A DNA stretch of 34,108 nucleotides. Origin: Planctomycetota bacterium. Lineage in GTDB: Bacteria > Planctomycetota > SZUA-567. Made by a program: the position numbers and the translations under genes. This document shows, piece after piece, positions 16,859 to 24,273 of the stretch. Location: positions 1 to 34,108 of the forward strand of contig JAISXA010000230.1 in NCBI GenBank assembly GCA_031270685.1, given 5' to 3'. Every line of letters starts with the position of its first letter. The stretch's first letter is position 1. The notes under the pieces are model-generated. The model saw nothing but the letters and a program-made list of their open reading frames with translations, was not told where the DNA came from and did not search any database.

Positions 16859-17054
16859 GTCGACTTTTAAAGGAAATCGGGCCAACCGCCGCGCGATTTC
16901 CTTTAAAGATTCAACCGCTTTCGTTTTAATGGGTTGTTTTTTCGTCAACTCGACCCAAACCCGCGACGTTGCAAAAAAGCGTGGTTGAAAAGAACGCCCT
17001 GAAACTTTGAAGGAAATCAAACAGCGGTTTGTTTGATTTCCTTCAAAAGTCCAC
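16859..17054 (+). repeat. Family A repeat, full-length copy A1 (MITE-like)
   Basis: This is a 196-bp element with imperfect terminal inverted repeats: the left end reads GTCGACTTTTAAAGGAAATC and the reverse complement of the right end reads GTGGACTTTTGAAGGAAATC (18 of 20 identical). Each end folds into its own hairpin. The left one uses AAAGGAAATC with GATTTCCTTT. The right one uses GAAGGAAATCAAACA with TTGTTTGATTTCCTTC. TATAGG lies directly outside both ends (16853-16858 and 17055-17060) and could be a target duplication. The element sits between carbamate kinase and the allantoinase stop codon. Confidence 0.85.
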
Positions 17055-18502
17055 TATAGGGGGAAATGGCCATTAACCGGAGTTTCGCAAATTGGGCGTT
17101 CAAACCGCCGAATGCCCAATTTGTAAAAATCGCGATCCTTGCGGCACAAGCGTTTTTTAACCAGCCGTCCATGCTCCAGGTCGCCGATCGCGTCGCCGTC
17201 CCTCGCCACCACCTTGCCGCGCACCAGGGTAAGCGCCGGCAAGCCCTTGCCTTTGAGCCCGACGAACGCCGAATTCCGGTTCAGATACTTGAGCGAATCC
17301 GCCGTGATCTCCCATTCGCGGTCCGGGTCGAGAATCACCAGATCCGCGTCGAGGCCGGGGCGGATCGCGCCCTTCGCATGGTCGAGGCCGAACGCCCTAG
17401 CCGTGGCGGCGGACGCCCTCGCCAAAATAGACGGCGGGCAGCCGCGCTTGACGACGCCCTCCGAGAATACCGCCTGCATGAGGCTCTGGATGCCGGAAAT
17501 GCCGCCCCATGCCCCGAGCACGCCATGGGTCTTTTCGTCCTTTTCGTCGGCGCGGCACGGAGAATGGTCGGAGGCGAGGGAGCCAAGCGTCCCGTCGAGC
17601 ACGTATTCCCATAATTTTTCGCGCGCGGCGGCGCTGCGCAGGGGCGGCGCGCACTTGAGCATTTCGCCGTCCCGGATTACATCCTCGTCGCAGAACGTCA
17701 GGTAGTGGCCGCAGGTTTCGCCGGTCACGCGCACGCCTTCGCGTCGCGCGGCGCGGATGATCTCGGCGACGTCGGGATGGCTGACATGGCAAATATGGAC
17801 GCGGACGCCCATCTCCCTGGCGAGTTCGATGATGGCCCGGGTGGATATGATTTCCGCCGACGGCGGGCGCGAATCCAGGAAATCCCTCCAGGTCGCGTTC
17901 TTTCCGGCGCGTTCCGCGGCTTCCGCCTCACCGGATTTGATGATGTAATAATCCTCGCAATGGAAGCCGCCCAAGCCGTCGAAACGCTTGAGCACGGCCA
18001 TGGCCCGGCGAACCGTCCCCAGGTCGGTGGATGAATAATCCGGCGACACCGGGGCGATGAATGCCTTGAAGGCGACGACGCCCGCCTGGTCGAGCCCCTC
18101 CAGATCGCCCAAATTGGCCGGAACGAGCCCGCCCCAGAAGGCGTAGTCGACATGGCTGCGGCCGGCGACCGCCTTTTCCTTGGCGGCGAAGATTTCGGCG
18201 TTGGTCAGCGCCGGTTCGTTCTGAAGCGGCATGTCGATAATGGTCGTCACCCCGCCCGCCGCCGCCGCCGCGGAGCCGTGCGGGAAATCCTCGCGCCAGG
18301 TGAAGCCCGGGTCGTTTAGATGGACGTGCGAATCGATCATGCCGGGAAAGACGTATTTGCCGCCGGCGTCGATGGTCTCCGCCGCTCCGGCGTCGGCGAT
18401 GTCGCCGATCGCCGCGATCCTTCCGGCCTTGACCAGTATCCCGCCGGCGAAAACGCCGTCTTCGCAAACTATCCGCGCATTGACGATCTTCAGCTCATCC
18501 AT
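17054..18502 (-). CDS. allB: Allantoinase (AllB), copy 1, with repeat-derived C-terminal tail
   Basis: This cyclic amidohydrolase hydrolyses allantoin to allantoate using two metal ions. It has IDSHVHLNDPG (His59, His61), the carboxylated lysine in VVAFKAF (Lys146, the same number as in E. coli AllB), FHCED, HICHVSHP and SDHSPC. The ATG follows GGAGAGCCGTC. The last roughly 33 residues, from about KRLCRKDRD to the stop, are encoded by the family B repeat and the spacer before repeat A1, so the native C-terminus has been replaced or extended. The catalytic core is intact. It lies between AllD and carbamate kinase. A second allantoinase-like gene is at 25836. Confidence 0.9.
   Translation of the reverse strand: MDELKIVNARIVCEDGVFAGGILVKAGRIAAIGDIADAGAAETIDAGGKYVFPGMIDSHVHLNDPGFTWREDFPHGSAAAAAGGVTTIIDMPLQNEPALTNAEIFAAKEKAVAGRSHVDYAFWGGLVPANLGDLEGLDQAGVVAFKAFIAPVSPDYSSTDLGTVRRAMAVLKRFDGLGGFHCEDYYIIKSGEAEAAERAGKNATWRDFLDSRPPSAEIISTRAIIELAREMGVRVHICHVSHPDVAEIIRAARREGVRVTGETCGHYLTFCDEDVIRDGEMLKCAPPLRSAAAREKLWEYVLDGTLGSLASDHSPCRADEKDEKTHGVLGAWGGISGIQSLMQAVFSEGVVKRGCPPSILARASAATARAFGLDHAKGAIRPGLDADLVILDPDREWEITADSLKYLNRNSAFVGLKGKGLPALTLVRGKVVARDGDAIGDLEHGRLVKKRLCRKDRDFYKLGIRRFERPICETPVNGHFPL
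17077..17158 (+). repeat. Family B repeat, partial copy B1, inside an allantoinase reading frame
   Basis: This matches the left 80 or so bases of the complete B element at 20725-20858, including CCGCCGAATGCCC and ATCGCGATCCTTGCGGCAC. The hairpin CAAATTGGGCGTTC/GAATGCCCAATTTG is kept. Relative to copy B2, a T-to-A change in one arm is matched by an A-to-T change in the other. The right half is missing, replaced by allantoinase coding sequence. Read on the minus strand it is open and forms the protein tail. Confidence 0.8.
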
Positions 18503-18573
18503 GACGGCTCTCCGAAAAATACGCGCCGGGGGGACGAAGCCGCCCTCCCGGGGCCCTGCCGGAAGTCAGGCGC

Positions 18574-19623
18574 TCAAACCGCGAAAGTGCCCTTGTTGTC
18601 GTAGTTGTTGCGATGGATCACGTCTGATACCAAGTAGGCGTAGATCTCGTCGACGATCTCGATCCCGTCCTTTTCGTAGGCCAATTTGCGCCGCCGGCTG
18701 CCTTCGCCGGGGAAGAGGACCTTGTCGTATCCGGGCGCGGGCTTGACCGCGTTCAGGTCGGCCATGAGCCGGTTGATATTCTTGAGGAACGCTTCCCGGT
18801 CGGTGAAGCGGGCCGGGTCGATGACGATGTGAAGCTGTCCCAGCATACGCATTTCGGTTAGATCGTTGTACATGGAAGTGACGTCCTTGCCGAACGGAAG
18901 TCCGAGAAGCACGCCGGAGAGGATGTCCACCATCATCGCCAGGGCGTAGCCCTTGGGCCCGGCGATGTGATTGAGCGCCGCGACCTGGAAGGGGTCCGTC
19001 GTCGGGTTGCCGTCCTTGTCCACCGCCCAGTCCTTGGGGATCTCCTCGTGGCGGGAGCGGGCGTGGAGGATCTTGCCCCACGCCTGGACCGTTACCGCCA
19101 GATCGACGATGACATGCCTCCCGTCGGCGGACGGCGAGGCGAAGGCGATCGGGTGGGTGCCGAAAAAAGGCTCCGCGCCGCCGTAGGGCACGGCCATCGG
19201 GTCCGATTGGCAGACGGAAATGCCGAGCAGGCCGGCGTCCGCCGCCTGTTCGACGAAATAGGACAGCGCCCCCGAATGCCCCATGCGGCGCATGCCGACG
19301 ACCGAGACGCCCGTTTCCTTGGCGATCCCGATGGCGTGGTCCATGCCGATCTTGGCGACGACCTGGCCGGCGGCATTGTCGCCGTCGAAAACCGCGGAGG
19401 CGGGTCCGGTGCGCTCGAACTTGAAATCGGGCTTGGCGTTGGTGCCGCCCTTGGCGATGCGCTCGGAATAGTATTCCACCCGCATCGCGCCGTGCGAGTG
19501 CACGCCGCGCAGGTCGGCGTGCGCCAGGACGTCGGCGACGATGTCGGCGTGTTCCCGGGAGAGCCCCGCCTTGTGGAGTTTGTCGCTCATCAGTTGGTGC
19601 AGTGTGTTCTTGTCTACGCGCAT
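18574..19623 (-). CDS. allD: Ureidoglycolate dehydrogenase (AllD)
   Basis: The 349-residue protein is collinear with E. coli AllD (also 349 residues). It shares RGVHSHGAMRVEYYSERI, RRMGHSGALSYFVEQAA, CQSDPMAVPYGGAEP, VTVQAWGKILHARSR and DILSGVLLGLPFGKDV. This Ldh2-family NAD(P)-dependent enzyme oxidises (S)-ureidoglycolate to oxalurate in the cytoplasm. AAGGAG lies eight bases before the ATG. It is preceded by the transcarbamylase-like gene and followed by allantoinase copy 1, so oxidation of ureidoglycolate feeds the carbamoyltransferase branch. Malate or lactate dehydrogenase activity is less likely given the detailed match. Confidence 0.95.
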   Translation of the reverse strand: MRVDKNTLHQLMSDKLHKAGLSREHADIVADVLAHADLRGVHSHGAMRVEYYSERIAKGGTNAKPDFKFERTGPASAVFDGDNAAGQVVAKIGMDHAIGIAKETGVSVVGMRRMGHSGALSYFVEQAADAGLLGISVCQSDPMAVPYGGAEPFFGTHPIAFASPSADGRHVIVDLAVTVQAWGKILHARSRHEEIPKDWAVDKDGNPTTDPFQVAALNHIAGPKGYALAMMVDILSGVLLGLPFGKDVTSMYNDLTEMRMLGQLHIVIDPARFTDREAFLKNINRLMADLNAVKPAPGYDKVLFPGEGSRRRKLAYEKDGIEIVDEIYAYLVSDVIHRNNYDNKGTFAV

Positions 19624-19660
19624 GGTGGGTTCTCCTTGAAAAGGCCACTCCCGGCCACCC

Positions 19661-20686
19661 TCAGTTGACTCCGCAGATCGCGCCCAAAAGCGCCATGCGG
19701 AGCGGCACGCTGTAGCCGATCTGCTTGAAATAGAGCTGGAACTCGGTGTTGTCGATGGCCTGGTCGAACTCGAAGTCGTTGCGGGGCAGGGAGTGCATGA
19801 TGCCGATGGCGCGCCCGGTCTTCTTCTTCAGCTGCTGGAGGTCTTCGAGGGAGAAGTGATGGTTCGCCACCTTCTTCATGAAATCATCGCGGTTCGGATC
19901 CTCCTTCTTCAGCGAACTGCCCGGGAGGTAGAGGAGATCGGCTTTTTCCATCAGCTCGAGGTTGCCCTTCCGGTCGAGGTCGAAATGCTCTTCGTAGCTC
20001 GCGCCGATAGTCTTGAGCTTGTCGATCATCACCTGCGGCGTCCGCAGTTCGCTGGCGCCGGTGTAGACGATGTGCGCGCCCATGCGTGCGGCGCCGAGGG
20101 CGAAGGACTGGCCGGAGCGCGCGCGGGAAAGGTCCGGCGTCGAAATGATGATGCGCATCTCGTCGAGCGGCTTGTCGATCACCCGATAGGCGGTGTAGAT
20201 GTCCAGGAGTCCCTGGGTCGGGTGGGTGACGTGGCCGAAGCCGCCGCTGATGATCGGACAGGCGTTGGGGCCGAGCCGGTCGAGGGCGGCGAAAACCTCG
20301 TCCGCATCGCCGTGGCGCAGCACGAGGACGTCGGCGTATTGCGAAATGACGCGGATGCCGTCGTGGAGGCTTTCGTTCTTGGCCATGGCCGAGTTGTGCA
20401 ACGGGTCCGTTTCGGTGACCACCCTGCCGCCCATGCGGTGCATCGCCGCTTCGTGACTGCAACGGGTGCGGGTGCTGGGCTGGAAGAAAAGGGTGTAGAG
20501 AATCTTGCCCTTGAGGAGATCGAGCTGGGTGCGGGAATAGGGTTCGAGCAGCTTCGCCGCCTCGAAGAGTGCGGCGAGCTGTTCGCGCGTCCAGTCGTCG
20601 AGGAAGATCATGTTCTTGCCCTTCATGTCGGCGGCATTCAGTACGTCCTTGATATTCAAGGGTTTAAGATCGATTGCGAGAGGCAT
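19661..20686 (-). CDS. Aspartate-transcarbamylase-like carbamoyltransferase with altered substrate site
   Basis: The 341-residue protein keeps every carbamoyl-phosphate contact of aspartate transcarbamylase: STRTR (71-75), Ser99/Lys103/Glu105 in NSAMAKNES, Arg124-His125, HPTQ (155-158), and HSLPR (298-302). Arg190 aligns with the carboxylate-binding Arg167 of E. coli PyrB. The PyrB segment TRVQ that holds aspartate (Arg229, Gln231) is replaced by PGSS (255-258), and the following loop is longer. Aspartate is therefore an unlikely substrate. The setting between AllE and AllD suggests a purine-derived ureide or amide, such as oxamate/oxalurate or ureidoglycine. The start is ATG 20686 after AGGAG, not the upstream codon of the track ORF. 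No regulatory-chain gene (PyrI) is nearby. Confidence 0.82.
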   Translation of the reverse strand: MPLAIDLKPLNIKDVLNAADMKGKNMIFLDDWTREQLAALFEAAKLLEPYSRTQLDLLKGKILYTLFFQPSTRTRCSHEAAMHRMGGRVVTETDPLHNSAMAKNESLHDGIRVISQYADVLVLRHGDADEVFAALDRLGPNACPIISGGFGHVTHPTQGLLDIYTAYRVIDKPLDEMRIIISTPDLSRARSGQSFALGAARMGAHIVYTGASELRTPQVMIDKLKTIGASYEEHFDLDRKGNLELMEKADLLYLPGSSLKKEDPNRDDFMKKVANHHFSLEDLQQLKKKTGRAIGIMHSLPRNDFEFDQAIDNTEFQLYFKQIGYSVPLRMALLGAICGVN

Positions 20687-20724
20687 TGCTGGTTCTCCTG
20701 TAGTGGTTTGAAACACGGTTATAC

Positions 20725-20858
20725 CTGGAGTTTTGCAAATAGGGCATTCAAACCGCCGAATGCCCTATTTGTAAAAATCGCGATCCTTGCGCCACAAGCG
20801 TTTTTGATTTTTGCAAAATGGCGATTGGCGGTTTGATCGCCATTTTGCAAAACTTCAG
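20725..20858 (+). repeat. Family B repeat, full-length copy B2 (MITE-like)
   Basis: This 134-bp element begins CTGGAGTTTTGCAAA. The reverse complement of its right end begins CTGAAGTTTTGCAAA, giving terminal inverted repeats. The left hairpin is CAAATAGGGCATTC/GAATGCCCTATTTG (14 perfect pairs). The right hairpin is TTTTGCAAAATGGCGAT/ATCGCCATTTTGCAAAA (17 pairs). It lies between allE and the transcarbamylase-like gene, so it would be transcribed within the operon. I see no clear target duplication. A short GC stem (CCCGCC/GGCGGG, 20877-20891) follows it before the allE stop. Confidence 0.85.
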
Positions 20859-20920
20859 ATCCATGTCTTGCCCCGGCCCGCCCCTGGCGGGACAGGGTGG
20901 AACGGGGATGCGATTCTCCA

Positions 20921-21700
20921 TCAGATTTCCACATCCCGGTGGCAGTCCTTGGAGTAGATGTACGAGAGGCGGCCGCGACCGGTGCCGTAGCACGCCTGCT
21001 TGGTGTAGGGGCCGAACCAGAGGAAATCCTCGGGCTGCACGGAGAGCCAGTCGTCGTCGAGAAGGTACATGCCCTGGCCCTCGTAGATGTACGCCCCGTG
21101 CTCCTGGACGTGCGTTTCGATGAACGGGTGGCAGCCGCCGGGGGCGAACGAAAGGGTGTGCATGTTCATGTCGTAGGTCTCGTCGACCGGCAGGAGGTCG
21201 CGGACAAAGACGTTTTCCATCTCGTCGTAGCTGCGCTCCTTGATGTCGTTGAGGTTGCCGAACACCGGCGCCGGAACGCGCGCGGGATCGGGATGCGGGA
21301 TATAACGTTGCTTGTACAAAAGGAAGCGGAGCGGTTTCGCGCCGACGTTCTTGAAGTGGATGCCCTTGCCCGCGGGCGCATAAGCGTAGCCGCCCTGGCC
21401 GAAGGTCTCGGTCCTGCCGCCCACGGCCAGTTCGAGCTCGCCCTCGCCGTCCAGGAAGTGGATGAAGGTCTCGACGCCCTCGGCGGCGCCGAATGCGCTT
21501 TTCGCGCAGCCGCCGCCGGCCTGCGCCGTGCCGATGTACTGCACGAAGCCGGCGCCGATCTTGGGGGTGCAGAGGATGGTGGTCCGGCAATTTTCCAGGC
21601 CCGGAATGACGTTGAACACCCGGCCCTCCGGGGGAACGAGGGCATAGATTCCCGGCTTGACCACGGCACGGGTTTTCAGGGGGCCATCGGGATACGGCAT
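20921..21700 (-). CDS. allE: (S)-ureidoglycine aminohydrolase (AllE)
   Basis: The 259-residue bicupin matches E. coli AllE (261 residues) throughout. Examples are KPGIYALVPPEGRVFNVIPG, the second-cupin metal motif region MNMHTLSFAPGGCHPFIE with THVQEHGAYI, and the ending YSKDCHRDVEI. It converts (S)-ureidoglycine to (S)-ureidoglycolate and ammonia using Mn, setting up oxidation by AllD. The start is ATG 21700, seven bases after AGGAG. The 58 extra N-terminal residues of the track ORF come from the promoter region and repeat A2 and are not real. A candidate FCD-regulator operator lies 87 bases upstream. Confidence 0.95.
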   Translation of the reverse strand: MPYPDGPLKTRAVVKPGIYALVPPEGRVFNVIPGLENCRTTILCTPKIGAGFVQYIGTAQAGGGCAKSAFGAAEGVETFIHFLDGEGELELAVGGRTETFGQGGYAYAPAGKGIHFKNVGAKPLRFLLYKQRYIPHPDPARVPAPVFGNLNDIKERSYDEMENVFVRDLLPVDETYDMNMHTLSFAPGGCHPFIETHVQEHGAYIYEGQGMYLLDDDWLSVQPEDFLWFGPYTKQACYGTGRGRLSYIYSKDCHRDVEI

Positions 21701-21718
21701 GACATTTCTCCTAATAAA

Positions 21719-21740
21719 AGAACGACACCAGAACGACACC
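21719..21740. repeat. 11-bp perfect tandem duplication upstream of allE
   Basis: AGAACGACACC occurs twice with no gap (21719-21729 and 21730-21740). It lies in the allE leader, just upstream of its ribosome binding site. It may be a replication-slippage duplication or a pair of half-sites for a regulator. Confidence 0.7.
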
Positions 21741-21786
21741 ATTTTGCGCCGGCGGCACTTGTCGCCTTCTTCGCGAATTGCTTTGG

Positions 21787-21797
21787 TGGTATTACCA
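21787..21797. promoter_or_regulatory. TGGTATTACCA palindrome, candidate GntR/FCD operator for allE
   Basis: TGGTA-T-TACCA is a perfect inverted repeat of the TGGTnnnACCA type bound by FadR/PdhR/LldR-like GntR regulators. It lies 87 bases upstream of the allE start and 30 bases from repeat A2. The same 11-mer lies beside the promoter of the importer operon at 33951. A GntR/FCD gene is the upstream neighbour of allE. Confidence 0.65.
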
Positions 21798-21826
21798 ATA
21801 CGGCAAATAAAAAACGGTCCTGCATC

Positions 21827-22023
21827 GTGTACTTTTGAAGGAAACCAAACAAACCGCTGTTTGATTTCCTTCAAAGTTTCAGGGCGTTCGTTTCAACCAC
21901 GCTTTTTTTACAACGTCGCGGGTTTGGGTCGAGTTGACGAAAAAACAACCCATTGAAACGAAAGCGGTTGAATCTTTAAAGGAAATCGGGCGGCGGTTAA
22001 CCCGATTTCCTTTAAAAGTCGAC
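21827..22023 (-). repeat. Family A repeat, full-length copy A2 (MITE-like)
   Basis: The element is 197 bp in inverse orientation to A1. It begins GTGTACTTTTGAAGGAAA and ends with the hairpin GAAATCGGG/CCCGATTTC followed by CTTTAAAAGTCGAC. An internal 10-bp inverted repeat, TTCGTTTCAA with TTGAAACGAA, adds a third stem. It separates the GntR gene (stop at 22031) from the allE promoter region. Confidence 0.85.
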
Positions 22024-22030
22024 ACATCCG

Positions 22031-22774
22031 CTAGCCGGATTTTCTGCGTTTTTCGTTTTGCGCTTTCTCGCTGTGGCGGCGCGCGCTTTCGCGCCGGTTG
22101 CGGTCGCGCGCGAGATCGACCACGTTGTCGAGGTGCCTGTCCATGGCCTCGACCGCCATTTCCGCGTCGCCCTTGGTCACGGCATTGAGGACGACGTCGT
22201 GCTGCCTGGCGACCCCGGCCCGGAAAGCGCGGCTTTGCAACAGCTCGCGGTTGAACTCGGCCATCAGCCGGCGCATGGTCTTCATCGTCTCGAACAGCAT
22301 TGAATTCCGCGCCGCCTCGGCGATCGCGCTGTGGAAGGCGAAATCGCACTCGATGAAGCGCTCCATATCGTCGACGCTCGCTTTCGTCCGCTCCTGTATC
22401 TCGCGCAGCGTTTCCAGGTCCTCCCCGCTGGCGCGTTCGCTGGCGAACCGGACGGCGGCCTTCTCGACGACCTTGCGCATTTCGATCATCTCCTCGAGCG
22501 TATACTGGTTGAGGAAGGTGGAAAAACCCGATTCCATCGGGAAATCGGCGCTTTTCACATAGATGCCGTCGCCGTAGCGGGTTTCGATGACGCCGGCGTA
22601 TTCCAGCGCGCGCAGCGATTCGCGCAGCGGCGGCCGGCTGACCCCGAGCTGCTCCGCCATCTCGCGCTCCGGCGGCAGCCGGTCGCCGGGTTGCAGTTTG
22701 CCGTTGCGGATCAAATCGGTCAGTTGGTTGATGACCTGCGAAGCGATCGTTTTCTTGCTGACTTTTTTCAACAT
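22031..22774 (-). CDS. GntR-family transcriptional regulator, FCD (FadR) subfamily
   Basis: The N-terminal winged helix is classical: QVINQLTDLIRNGKLQPGDRLPPEREMAEQLGVSRPPLRESLRALEYAGVI, covering about residues 14-64. Residues about 85-215 form the all-helical FCD ligand domain (MIEMRKVVEKAAVRFASERA, then DFAFHSAIAEAARNSML). FCD regulators usually sense small organic acids. Oxamate, glyoxylate, allantoate or ureidoglycolate are plausible here. The start is ATG 22774, because the protein then begins directly with the wing-helix domain; no strong ribosome binding site precedes it. It lies between AllG and AllE, next to an operator-like palindrome. The C-terminal tail is basic. Confidence 0.92.
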   Translation of the reverse strand: MLKKVSKKTIASQVINQLTDLIRNGKLQPGDRLPPEREMAEQLGVSRPPLRESLRALEYAGVIETRYGDGIYVKSADFPMESGFSTFLNQYTLEEMIEMRKVVEKAAVRFASERASGEDLETLREIQERTKASVDDMERFIECDFAFHSAIAEAARNSMLFETMKTMRRLMAEFNRELLQSRAFRAGVARQHDVVLNAVTKGDAEMAVEAMDRHLDNVVDLARDRNRRESARRHSEKAQNEKRRKSG

Positions 22775-22839
22775 GGCAACCCGTCCATTTCCGGATCGGA
22801 ATCCTCTTCCCCTTTCCTTCCGCCCAAGGCCGGGCGGGG

Positions 22840-24273
22840 TCACCGACCGCATTTTCCCAGGCGCTTTTCCGCGAAGCGCGACAGCGCCCGGCGCATGATC
22901 TCCATCGGCGGCGTGACGATCCCCGCCCCCACCTGTCCGACGCCGGGCAGGCGGTGCGCGACGCCGGTGTTGATGACCGGCATGATTCCCGTCGCCACAA
23001 CCCGGCGAATGTCGATCGCCGACGGGATGCCGATGAAATCCATGCCCGGAATCGGCAGGTCCGGGTTCGGTCCGACCGCGATTTCGCGCATCGTCCTGGT
23101 GTAGCGGTAGGCGTCCTCCGCTCCCCCGGCGCCGACGAAGCGCACCACCGCCGGTGCGGCGCCCATGGCCATGCCGCCGATGCCGAAACACTCGACGATG
23201 GCGGAATCGCCCATGTCGGGATTGGCGTCCGCCTCGCTGAAGCCTGGGAAGTAAAGCGCCTGCGGCTTGAGGCAGGGCGCGGTGAACCATTCTCCCTCGA
23301 GATCGGAGACGTTGATGCCGAAGTCGACGCCGTTCCGGCTCATCGCCGTCACCACGGTGGAATAGGGGATGCCGCGCAACGGATCCATGATCGCCTTGCA
23401 CGAGGCCATGGCGAGGTTGAGGAAAAACTGTTCGTTCCCGCCCGCGACGAACTCGACCGCCTTTCTGCCTTCCGGATTCCCGGACAGGGCGGCGTGGAAC
23501 CCGCCCGCGACGGCCTTGTGGAAGTTGAGGCTCGCCGCGACGTTCCGCTGGTGCATTTCGTCGCCCATTGCCAGCGACTGCGCCATCACCACCTTAAGGT
23601 CCACGCCGCCGCCGTCGACCAGCGCCTGGTCGATCGCGGGCGCGAGGACCGTTTCGATCCACCTGAGATTCGCGATCACCGACTCGTCGTTCGCGCCGAA
23701 GCGCATGACCTTGCCGATGCCCTCGTTGACGGGACAGAAGGCCTGGTTGCCGAAGGGTTCGTTCTCGACGACGAACACCGGCATGGAATGGGAGATCATC
23801 CCGGTCATCGGCCCGACGGCGCGGTGATGGTGGTTGGGGCGGCACTTGATTTTCCCCGAGGCGAGAAGTGTTTCCGCCCCGGCGTCGTCCTTGGCGAGGC
23901 CCTCGTATTTGACCGCGCCGACGAACGCGCCCCGCATCGGGCCGCACATGTCCGCCCAGGCGATGGGCGGGCCGGCGTGGAGGATCGTCTCCTTGTCGAG
24001 TCCCGCGATCACCTCGTGGGCGGGGCGGACCCGCTTCAGGACCGGCCGGCCCTTTCTCAGCCTGTCGAACGCTTCGCGGTTTGCCCGGTCGATGAGCGAG
24101 TCGCCCTTGTCATCGACGCATTCCGTTTCCAGGCGGAACAGCGCGTCCACCAGCTTGGCGTCCCCGCCCGCCGGCGGCTTCCAATCGAGGCGGGTGTACG
24201 GGGTATCGCTTTCCGCGAACGCCGCGTCGAAGACGTCCACCCCCAGAACCGCGACCTGCAGTTTATTGGTCAT
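22840..24273 (-). CDS. allG: DUF1116 protein, oxamate carbamoyltransferase subunit AllG (YlbE-like)
   Basis: The 477-residue protein has the DUF1116 pattern, including WADMCGPMRGAFVGAVKYEG, ASGKIKCRPNHHHRAVGPM and GGNEQFFLNLAMASCKAIMDP. It corresponds to E. coli YlbE (AllG), which with AllF and AllH makes oxamate carbamoyltransferase. The start is ATG 24273, placed within the end of fdrA (11-base overlap), so the two subunits are coupled in translation. The track ORF start at 24330 would add arginine-rich residues from the fdrA frame and is rejected. Confidence 0.9.
   Translation of the reverse strand: MTNKLQVAVLGVDVFDAAFAESDTPYTRLDWKPPAGGDAKLVDALFRLETECVDDKGDSLIDRANREAFDRLRKGRPVLKRVRPAHEVIAGLDKETILHAGPPIAWADMCGPMRGAFVGAVKYEGLAKDDAGAETLLASGKIKCRPNHHHRAVGPMTGMISHSMPVFVVENEPFGNQAFCPVNEGIGKVMRFGANDESVIANLRWIETVLAPAIDQALVDGGGVDLKVVMAQSLAMGDEMHQRNVAASLNFHKAVAGGFHAALSGNPEGRKAVEFVAGGNEQFFLNLAMASCKAIMDPLRGIPYSTVVTAMSRNGVDFGINVSDLEGEWFTAPCLKPQALYFPGFSEADANPDMGDSAIVECFGIGGMAMGAAPAVVRFVGAGGAEDAYRYTRTMREIAVGPNPDLPIPGMDFIGIPSAIDIRRVVATGIMPVINTGVAHRLPGVGQVGAGIVTPPMEIMRRALSRFAEKRLGKCGR

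Noticed and set aside
21701-21874. N-terminal extension of AllE
   Set aside because: It reads through the promoter, operator and repeat A2. AllE length and AGGAG fix the start at 21700.
21820-22030. Possible target duplication (CATC) around repeat A2
   Set aside because: The two CATC copies are offset by a base relative to the element ends, so the match is not convincing.
22775-23401. N-terminal extension of the GntR regulator ORF
   Set aside because: It is an out-of-frame, histidine/arginine-rich shadow of allG.
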